Origin: Gammaproteobacteria bacterium
GTDB lineage: Bacteria; Pseudomonadota; Gammaproteobacteria; Steroidobacterales; Steroidobacteraceae
Assembly: GCA_025350345.1 (NCBI GenBank)
Contig: JANXYA010000024.1
Location: 1 to 7,867 of the forward strand
Length of the DNA stretch: 7,867 nucleotides
Direction of reading: 5' to 3'
Made by a program: the position numbers and the translations under genes. This document shows positions 1 through 5,553 of this stretch, piece after piece; the stretch's first letter is position 1; every line of letters starts with the position of its first letter. The notes under the pieces are model-generated. The model was not told where the DNA came from. It saw only the letters and a program-made list of their open reading frames with translations, and made no database searches.

Positions 1-48
1 GGCCAGCAGGCGCTCATCGAGCGCCTGCGCGCGCTCTTCCGAGTCTAA
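1..48 (+). CDS. C-terminal tail of an upstream gene, product unknown
   Basis: An open frame enters from the left edge and ends at TAA (46-48), giving the last 15 residues GQQALIERLRALFRV. The stop lies two bases before the argG start codon, so this gene is almost certainly co-transcribed with the arginine genes. The visible tail is a basic amphipathic helix and is too short to assign a family. By context it could be one of the arginine steps missing from the window (N-acylglutamate synthase, ArgD aminotransferase or N-acylcitrulline deacylase), but nothing in the 15 residues shows this. Confidence 0.6.
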   Translation, partial: GQQALIERLRALFRV

Positions 49-50
49 AC

Positions 51-1307
51 ATGTCAGCCACCGCTCCGCGTGCGGGCGCCAGGCCCATCGTCCTCGCATA
101 TTCCGGTGGCCTGGACACCTCGTTCCTGGTGCCGTGGCTCGCCGAGAACCACCAGCGGCCCGTGATCACGGTCACGGTGGACACCGGCGGCATTGATGCG
201 GCCGCGACGCGCACGCTCGGGGAGCGCGCCCGCGCGCTGGGCGCGATCGAGCACCACCAGATCGATGCGCGCGCCGACTACTTCGAGCAGGTGCTGCGCT
301 TCCTGATCATGGGCAACGTGCGCCGCGGCCAGCTGTATCCGCTGTGTGTCGGCGCCGAGCGCGTGATGCAGGCGCAGACCATCGCGCTGATGGCGCGCCA
401 GCTCGGCTCCAATTCCATCGCGCACGGCTGCACGGCCGCCGGCAATGACCAGGTACGCTTCGAGGTGGCGTTGCGCACGCTCGCGCCCGAGCTGGAGATC
501 ATCGCGCCGGTGCGCGACCGCGCCTTCAAGCGAGCGGGGGAACTGGAGTACCTGCGCGTGCGCCAGCTCCCCGTACCGCCCTACGGCGCCGCCTACTCCA
601 CCAATCGCGGCCTGTGGGGCGTGACGATCGGCGGCACGGAGACGCTGAGCTCGAAGGGCAGCATTCCGGAGAGCGCCTGGGTGCTGTCGAAGGACGCCTT
701 CACGCAACCGGCGCTGCCGCAGCATCACACGCTGCGCTTCGAGCAGGGTCGGCCTGCAGGCCTGGACGGCCAGGCGCTCGGAGCGGTGGAGATCATCGAG
801 CGGCTCGAGGGCCTGGCCGCTCCCTTCGGCATCGGCCGCGGCATCCACCTCGGGGACACCATCATTGGCACCAAGGGCCGCGTGGCCTTCGAGGCGCCGG
901 CGGCCGAAGTGCTGCTCAATGCGCATCGCGAGCTCGAGAAGCTGGTGCTCACGCCGCGCCAGCAGCGCATCAAGGAGAGCCTCGCCCTCTCCTATGGCGA
1001 CTGGGTGCACGAGGGGCAGCTCCTCGACCCGGTGTGCCGCGACATCGAGGCCCTGCTCCTGTCCTCGCAGCAGCGCGTATCGGGCCTGGTGCACCTGCTG
1101 TTCCGGCCGGGGGCGATGTTCGTCGAGGGCGTCGAGTCACCCTATTCGCTGATGAATGCCTCCAAGGGCGTGTACGGCGAATCGGCGGGCGAATGGACGC
1201 CCGTCGATGCGCTGGGATTTTCGAAGATCGTGGCCCTGACCGGCGTGTTTCACCGCCGTGCCGGTGAACTGGCCGCACAGCAGCTTCCGGGAGCACCGCC
1301 AGGATGA
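51..1307 (+). CDS. argG: Argininosuccinate synthase
   Basis: Cytosolic enzyme joining citrulline and aspartate with ATP to give argininosuccinate, the penultimate step of arginine synthesis. The 418-residue protein has the N-type ATP-pyrophosphatase loop SGGLDTS at residues 18-24, the VDTGG segment at 43-47, the nucleotide/substrate loop HGCTAAGNDQVRFE at 125-138 and GIGRGIHLGDTIIGTKGR at 260-277, all in the expected order. Length is normal for the family (about 400-450). The usual GK pair in the HG-x-TGKGNDQ loop is AA here (129-130). Overall wording (MGNV near 87-90, the YP-x-x-V segment near 96-100, LHE-like region near 320) resembles the Xanthomonas/Bacteroides-type ArgG more than the E. 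coli type, from memory of those sequences. The ATG at 51 places the PP-loop 17 residues in, which is typical; no strong ribosome binding site is visible, so translation may be coupled to the upstream gene. The stop overlaps the next start as ATGA. Confidence 0.96.
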   Translation: MSATAPRAGARPIVLAYSGGLDTSFLVPWLAENHQRPVITVTVDTGGIDAAATRTLGERARALGAIEHHQIDARADYFEQVLRFLIMGNVRRGQLYPLCVGAERVMQAQTIALMARQLGSNSIAHGCTAAGNDQVRFEVALRTLAPELEIIAPVRDRAFKRAGELEYLRVRQLPVPPYGAAYSTNRGLWGVTIGGTETLSSKGSIPESAWVLSKDAFTQPALPQHHTLRFEQGRPAGLDGQALGAVEIIERLEGLAAPFGIGRGIHLGDTIIGTKGRVAFEAPAAEVLLNAHRELEKLVLTPRQQRIKESLALSYGDWVHEGQLLDPVCRDIEALLLSSQQRVSGLVHLLFRPGAMFVEGVESPYSLMNASKGVYGESAGEWTPVDALGFSKIVALTGVFHRRAGELAAQQLPGAPPG

Positions 1308-2383
1308 AGACCGTCGTCGTCGACAAGATCGCCTCGATCACCCAAGCCTGCACGCTCGGCCACGAGCTGCGCATCGCCGATGAGATCATCGCGGAGGAAG
1401 GCGTGGTGATCGTCGCCGAGATCCTCAACAACAAGTCGAGCTACAACACGCTCGAGCTGACCAGCGGGCGCATGGCCAAGGTCGCCAAGGGCGACGTGGT
1501 GGTCGGCGCGCTCGGGCCGCGCAAGGCCCTGTTCGGTTATTCAGGGCACGTGCCCGAATCGCTCCGGCCCGGCGATGTCATCCAGATGCTCAACATCGGC
1601 GGCGTCATGGGCGTGTGCGATTCAGCCACCCCCGACAAGGGCAAGCCCTTCGACTGCCGTGTGCTGGGCGTGGTGCTGCAGTTTCCCTACCTGGGAGAGC
1701 GCATCGGCGTGCCGGCGCGCGTGGGCTTCCGCCGGCTGAATTTCGAGGCCCCGCTCGAGGTGCGCGGCGTGCCCGTGGTGGCGCTCGCGGGCACCTGCAT
1801 GGAGGCGGGCAAGACCGCCGCGGCGGCGGCGATCGTATCGCGCATGCGCCATCGCGGCCTGATGGTGGATGCGTTCAAGGCCACGGGCGTTTCGCTGCGG
1901 CGTGACATCATGGCGTTCGAGGATGCCGGGGCGCGCAAGACCATGATCTTCACGGACCTGGGCGTCGTCACCACGTCCGCGCGCACCGGCCCGGCGCTCA
2001 CCCGCACGATGCTCAGCGAGCTGGCCGCCGGCAAACCCGACGTGATCGTATTCGAGCTCGGGGACGGGCTGCTCGGCACCTACGGGGTCGACGCCATCCT
2101 CGGCAGCGCGGACATCCGCCAGGCGCTCACCGGCGTGGTGCTGTCGGCCAACGATCCGGTCGCGGCCTGGGGCGGCGTGAAGCTGCTGCGGGAACGATTT
2201 CACATCGAGCCTTGCATGGTGACCGGGCCGTCCACCGACAACCAGGTGGGTGTCGACATCATCGAGCAGCAGCTCAAGGTGCCGGCCTGCAACGCGATCA
2301 GCAACCCTGCCCCGCTCGGGGATGCGATCATCGAGGCGGTGGGGCTCGGTGCACGCGCCAGCGCCGTCGGCGCCAGCGAGTAG
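1304..2383 (+). CDS. Uncharacterised P-loop protein of the arginine operon (BioD/DUF1611-like NTPase fold)
   Basis: I do not recognise this 359-residue protein as a named enzyme. Residues 1 to about 150 form a domain that looks beta-rich, with two GD turns (KGDVVVG at 62-68, PGDVI at 89-93) and glycine-rich stretches GALGPRKALFGYSG (68-81) and LNIGGVMG (96-103). Residues from about 155 form a P-loop domain. GTCMEAGKT (163-171) matches the GTDTEVGKT loop of dethiobiotin synthetase position by position, and is followed by KATGVSLRRD (192-201), a PDVIVFELGDGLLG strand-loop (245-258) with an acidic residue where BioD has its metal-binding Glu, SANDP (281-285) and TGPSTDNQVGVD (307-318). This places it in the SIMIBI class of P-loop proteins, possibly near DUF1611. 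A DUF1611 member, DgcN, is a D-glutamate N-acetyltransferase, which is a suggestive link but not proof. The start has GGGAG at 1289-1293, ten bases upstream, and overlaps argG by ATGA; argC follows three bases after the stop. A role in arginine synthesis or its control is inferred from context. Confidence 0.85.
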   Translation: MKTVVVDKIASITQACTLGHELRIADEIIAEEGVVIVAEILNNKSSYNTLELTSGRMAKVAKGDVVVGALGPRKALFGYSGHVPESLRPGDVIQMLNIGGVMGVCDSATPDKGKPFDCRVLGVVLQFPYLGERIGVPARVGFRRLNFEAPLEVRGVPVVALAGTCMEAGKTAAAAAIVSRMRHRGLMVDAFKATGVSLRRDIMAFEDAGARKTMIFTDLGVVTTSARTGPALTRTMLSELAAGKPDVIVFELGDGLLGTYGVDAILGSADIRQALTGVVLSANDPVAAWGGVKLLRERFHIEPCMVTGPSTDNQVGVDIIEQQLKVPACNAISNPAPLGDAIIEAVGLGARASAVGASE

Positions 2384-2386
2384 CCC

Positions 2387-3445
2387 TTGGCTCGCGTACC
2401 GACCATCGTGCTCGGCGGCACGGGCCTCGTGGCCGGCGAGCTGCTGCGGCTCATCGCGGCCCATCCGCAGCTCGAACTGGCCGGCATACTCTCTGACGGG
2501 AGTCCCGGCGCATCGGTGGCGGCAGCCTTTCCGCACCTTGCGGCCACCTACCCCGACACGCTGTTCCAGTCGCAGGCGCAGATTGCGGCCCTCGTGCGCC
2601 GCGAGCGCACGGCCGCCATTTTCGGGGCCGCGCCGCACGGCGTCTCGGCCGCTCTCATCGACTCGCTCCTCACGGTCGCGGAACAATCCGGCCACGCGCC
2701 GCGGGTCGTGGATATCTCGGCGGACTTCCGCTATGCGACGGCGGCGGAATACCAGGCCGTGTACCAACACCCGCACGGCGCACCTGCGCGCCTCGGGCAA
2801 TTCAGCTGCGCCGTGCCCGAGCACCTGGCCTCGATCCGCACGCCCCACGCCGCTCACCCCGGATGCTTCGCCACCGCCATACTGCTGGCCGCGGTCCCCC
2901 TGCTGGCCCTCGATCTCATCGAGCCGCAGCTGTTTGTCTCGGCCGTGACCGGCAGCAGCGGCTCGGGCCGCAAGCCGACCGAGGGCACGCATCATCCGAC
3001 GCGGCACAGCGATCTGTATGCCTACAACCCGCTGGCGCACCGCCATGCGGCTGAAGTGGCCGCCTGCGCGCGGGCGGCCGCGGGCGTGCAGGCGCAGTTT
3101 GCCTTCGTACCGCATTCCGGCCCCTTTGCACGCGGCATACACGCCACCGTCCAGGCGGTGCTGAAGCAGCCGGTGGAACGCGCGCTGCTGCTCGCACGGC
3201 TGCGCGAGTACTACGGGCACTCGCCCTTCGTCACCGTCAGCGAGGATCCGCCGCGTCTGAAGGAGATCGTCGCCAGCAACTATGCGCGCCTGGGGGTAGC
3301 CAGCGACGGCCGCACGGTGGCGGTGATGAGCGTGCTCGACAACCTGAACAAGGGCGCCGCCGGGGGCGCCATGCAATGGATGAACCGCCTCCTGGGGTTC
3401 CCGCAGGACACCGGCCTCACGGCACCCGCGGCCGGGTGGACCTGA
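2387..3445 (+). CDS. argC: N-acetyl-gamma-glutamyl-phosphate reductase (may act on an N-succinyl substrate)
   Basis: NADPH-dependent reduction of N-acylglutamyl phosphate to the semialdehyde, third step of arginine synthesis. The 352-residue protein has the Rossmann nucleotide loop GGTGLVAGE at 10-18, FGAAPHG at 79-85, the DISADFR segment, the catalytic cysteine Cys160 in HPGCFAT, the GSSGSGRK loop, an HRH motif in the AYNPLAHRHAAE region, and the RGIHAT segment near the second half of the active site. Length fits the family (about 310-350). The start is TTG at 2387: the upstream TAG at 2381-2383 is in the same frame, so no earlier start is possible. The first in-frame GTG (2408) would cut into the nucleotide-binding strand. 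No clear Shine-Dalgarno precedes the TTG, so reinitiation after the preceding gene is likely. If the transcarbamylase downstream uses N-succinylornithine, this enzyme would act on the succinyl analogue. Confidence 0.95.
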   Translation: MARVPTIVLGGTGLVAGELLRLIAAHPQLELAGILSDGSPGASVAAAFPHLAATYPDTLFQSQAQIAALVRRERTAAIFGAAPHGVSAALIDSLLTVAEQSGHAPRVVDISADFRYATAAEYQAVYQHPHGAPARLGQFSCAVPEHLASIRTPHAAHPGCFATAILLAAVPLLALDLIEPQLFVSAVTGSSGSGRKPTEGTHHPTRHSDLYAYNPLAHRHAAEVAACARAAAGVQAQFAFVPHSGPFARGIHATVQAVLKQPVERALLLARLREYYGHSPFVTVSEDPPRLKEIVASNYARLGVASDGRTVAVMSVLDNLNKGAAGGAMQWMNRLLGFPQDTGLTAPAAGWT

Positions 3446-3449
3446 ATCC

Positions 3450-4448
3450 ATGCAGCGCTTCGTCGATCTGGCTGAGCTGGGCACACCCGAGGTGCAGGAG
3501 CTCCTCGCCCTCGCCCGCCGGCTGGAGCAGCACCCGGAGCCGCAGGCGCTGGCCGGCAAGGTGCTGGGACTGCTGTTCCTGAATCCCTCGCTCCGCACGC
3601 TCGCCTCGTTCCAGTCCGGCATGGCGCGCCTGGGCGGCTCCTCCTTTGTCATCACGCCCGGCCAGGGCAGCTGGCAGCTGGAGACGCGCGAGGGCGTGGT
3701 GATGAATGGCGCCGCCGCCGAGCACATCCGCGAGGGGCTCCCCGTGCTCGCCTCCTACTGCGATGCGCTGGGCATCCGTGCCTTTGCGGAGGGCAAGGAC
3801 CTCGCGAGCGATCTGGCGGACCGGCAGTTCGGGGCGATGGCTGCCTTGGTGGACCGGCCGCTCGTCAATCTCGAATCGGCGATCAACCATCCCTGCCAGG
3901 CGCTGGCCGACTGGAAGACGCTCGATGAACTGCCGGGCGCCGGCCGGCGCCGTTTCGTGCTGAGCTGGGCGATGCATCCGCGGGCACTGCCCCTGGCGGT
4001 TCCGGCGGCGATTGTGCACATGGCGGCGATGCGCGGCATGGAGGTCATCGTGCTGCGCCCCGACGGCTTCGCGTTGCCGCCGGCCATCATGGAGCGCGCG
4101 CGCGCGGCGGCGGCGGTGAGCGGCGGCAGCGTGAGTGAAACGACCGACCGCGAATCCGCACTCGCAGGCGCGCACGTGCTGTATGCCAAGGAGTGGGGCA
4201 GCACTGCGCACTATGGCGATGCCGAGGCCGATCTGGAAGCGCGGCGCGAACTCGGGCACTGGTGCGTGCGCCCGGACTGGTTCGCGCGCAGCGCGCCCGA
4301 TTGCCGCGTGATGCACTGCCTGCCGGTGCGACGCAACTCGGCGATCGCGGACGAGGTGCTCGACGGCCCGCGCAGCCTCGTGCTGCGCCAGGCCTACAAC
4401 CGCCTGCCGGCGCAGATGGCCGTGCTGCACCGCCTGCTCAAATCCTGA
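3450..4448 (+). CDS. argF': N-acylornithine carbamoyltransferase (acetyl- or succinylornithine type)
   Basis: Transfers the carbamoyl group of carbamoyl phosphate to an N-acylornithine, giving N-acylcitrulline. In this variant pathway deacylation follows carbamoylation. The 332-residue protein has the carbamoyl-phosphate loop SLRT (47-50) in the FLNPS context, HPCQ (147-150), the WAMHPRALPLAVP segment (173-185), YAKEWGS (245-251) and HCLPVRRN (289-296). Trp75 aligns with Trp77 of the X. campestris acetylornithine enzyme, a hallmark absent from ordinary ornithine transcarbamylases. Aligned from memory, the GSWQLETREGVVMNG stretch (73-87), HPRALPLAVP and MHCLPVRRN are closer to Bacteroides fragilis N-succinylornithine transcarbamylase than to the X. 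campestris enzyme. The selectivity position (Glu92 in Xanthomonas, Pro90 in Bacteroides) is Ala90 here, and the lysine that is carboxylated in the Xanthomonas enzyme aligns with Ala298. The second Arg of the usual S-x-RTR loop is Leu51. GGTGG at 3435-3439 is a plausible ribosome binding site; argC ends four bases before the start. Confidence 0.9.
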   Translation: MQRFVDLAELGTPEVQELLALARRLEQHPEPQALAGKVLGLLFLNPSLRTLASFQSGMARLGGSSFVITPGQGSWQLETREGVVMNGAAAEHIREGLPVLASYCDALGIRAFAEGKDLASDLADRQFGAMAALVDRPLVNLESAINHPCQALADWKTLDELPGAGRRRFVLSWAMHPRALPLAVPAAIVHMAAMRGMEVIVLRPDGFALPPAIMERARAAAAVSGGSVSETTDRESALAGAHVLYAKEWGSTAHYGDAEADLEARRELGHWCVRPDWFARSAPDCRVMHCLPVRRNSAIADEVLDGPRSLVLRQAYNRLPAQMAVLHRLLKS

Positions 4449-4505
4449 ATCGGCATATCCTGCCGCAATCCTCTCTTATCCGTAGCGCTGGAGCCCTGCC
4501 TCAAC

Positions 4506-5456
4506 ATGAAACTGCATCGAACTGAACAGGTGGCCACGATCCGCGCGCTGCGCGGCGCGGCGCCCTACATCCGCCTGTACAAGGGCAGGATCTTCGTCGT
4601 CAAGGCCAGCGGTGGCGTCTTCGGCGATGCCGAGCTGACGCGCGCGCTGGTCGAGCAGATCGCGATCCTGCACTATCTGGGCGTGCGCGTGGTGATGGTG
4701 CACGGCGGCGGCCCGCAGCTGACCGCCGTCAGCGAGGCGATGGGCGTGCCCACCCGCATGGTGCAGGGACGGCGGATCACCGATGAGAAATCCATCGACG
4801 CGACCTCGATGGTGCTCAACGGACTGATCAACACGCGGATACTCGCGATCTGCCGCGAGCTGCAGATCGACGCGGTTGGACTGTCCGGTGTGGACGCCGG
4901 CCTGGTGCAGGCGCATCGACGCCCGCCGGTCAGGCTCAAGTCCACGGACACCGAGACCGTCGACTTCGGCTTTGTCGGCGACATCGATAGGATCGATACC
5001 AGCGTGATCCGCAAGCACCTCGACGCCGGATTGATGCCGGTGATCAGCCCGCTCTCGGCCGACTCCGGGGGCCAGCTGCTGAACATCAACGCTGATACGG
5101 TGGCGGCGGCGATCGGCGCCGCGCTGCAGGCCGAGAAGCTCATCCTGTGCACGGGCGCCCCGGGCATCCTCGAGGATGTCGCCGATCCGGGCTCGGTCGT
5201 CTCCTACATCGACCTGGCCGGGCTCGCCCGCATGCGCGCGCAGGGCAAGCTCGCTGATGGCATGCTGCCCAAGGCCCAGGCGATCGAGGATGCCATTCGC
5301 GGCGGCGTGCAGCGCGTGCACGTGATCGGCTATCGCTCGCCCGACAGCATACTCGCCGAGGTTTTCACCAACGAGGGCACGGGAACGCTCGTGGTCGCTG
5401 ACATCCAGGTGCTGACGCCCGCAGAACAGGAATCCGCCGGCGGCGGAGCCCTCTAG
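4506..5456 (+). CDS. argB: N-acetylglutamate kinase (or N-acylglutamate kinase)
   Basis: Amino-acid-kinase family enzyme that phosphorylates the gamma-carboxylate of N-acylglutamate with ATP, the second and usually feedback-controlled step of arginine synthesis. Of 316 residues, VVKASGG (31-37) carries the phosphate-binding Lys33. HGGGP (66-70) binds substrate and phosphate, GRRITDE (88-94) is the substrate-side segment, NINAD (193-197) is the active-site Asp segment and DGMLPK (251-256) carries the second conserved Lys. The C-terminus GYRSPDSILAEVFTNEGTGT is typical. There is no fused acetyltransferase domain. About 30 residues precede the first strand (TIRALRGAAPYIRLYKG, 11-27) and match the N-helix of arginine-inhibited kinases such as that of Thermotoga maritima, so arginine feedback inhibition is likely. 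Oddities are KASGG in place of the usual K-[LFY]-GG, SGVDAG in place of SGKDGG, and CTGAPG where LTDVPG is common. GGAG at 4490-4493 lies 12 bases before the ATG; a 57-base gap separates it from argF'. Confidence 0.94.
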   Translation: MKLHRTEQVATIRALRGAAPYIRLYKGRIFVVKASGGVFGDAELTRALVEQIAILHYLGVRVVMVHGGGPQLTAVSEAMGVPTRMVQGRRITDEKSIDATSMVLNGLINTRILAICRELQIDAVGLSGVDAGLVQAHRRPPVRLKSTDTETVDFGFVGDIDRIDTSVIRKHLDAGLMPVISPLSADSGGQLLNINADTVAAAIGAALQAEKLILCTGAPGILEDVADPGSVVSYIDLAGLARMRAQGKLADGMLPKAQAIEDAIRGGVQRVHVIGYRSPDSILAEVFTNEGTGTLVVADIQVLTPAEQESAGGGAL

Positions 5457-5497
5457 GCGGAGCCGCACGCATGCCGCCGCGGTGCCCTGCAGCCGGT

Positions 5498-5526
5498 TTC
5501 GGTTCCACAGCCCGGCGGACTATCAT
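5498..5526 (+). promoter_or_regulatory. Weak candidate sigma-70 promoter before argH
   Basis: The 97-base gap 5457-5553 between argB and argH is the longest non-coding stretch here. It contains TATCAT (5521-5526), five of six matches to a -10 box, with TTCGGT (5498-5503) 17 bases upstream as a poor -35. The local sequence is slightly less GC-rich than its surroundings. A start about seven bases downstream would leave a leader of roughly 20 bases before the argH ATG. A single -10-like hexamer is weak evidence, and argH may simply be read through from argB. No ARG-box-like palindrome is visible. Confidence 0.2.
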
Positions 5527-5553
5527 TGCCCGTGGTTCCTGCTTCGAGGCCGC

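Noticed and set aside
54..1094. A 346-codon minus-strand frame opposite argG
   Set aside because: Composition is that of a GC-rich shadow (Arg, Ala, His, Gln rich) and no motif is visible; argG on the other strand is certain.
1622..3727. A 701-codon open frame on the minus strand spanning the P-loop gene, argC and argF'
   Set aside because: It lies antisense to three well-supported genes, is Arg/Gly/His-rich with no recognisable domain, and is the usual product of high GC at third codon positions.
3450..4448. Ordinary ornithine carbamoyltransferase (ArgF/ArgI)
   Set aside because: The Trp75 region, HPRALPLAVP and HCLPVRRN fit the N-acylornithine clade, and the usual SMG ornithine loop of OTCases is not visible.
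4449..4505. Possible promoter or ARG box between argF' and argB
   Set aside because: The 57-base gap is somewhat AT-richer but shows no paired -35/-10 hexamers and no ARG-box-like palindrome.
5434..5464. Palindrome CCGCCGGCGG and a 9-base direct repeat GGCGGAGCC around the argB stop
   Set aside because: Short GC-only repeats are expected by chance at this composition; there is no T-run for a terminator and no operator-like spacing.
5482..5553. A 24-residue N-terminal extension of argH, or a leader peptide
   Set aside because: It is in frame with argH with no stop, so it is not a separate leader peptide. The added residues are unlike ArgH, and MSRLWDKG at 5554 with an upstream GAGG is the standard start.
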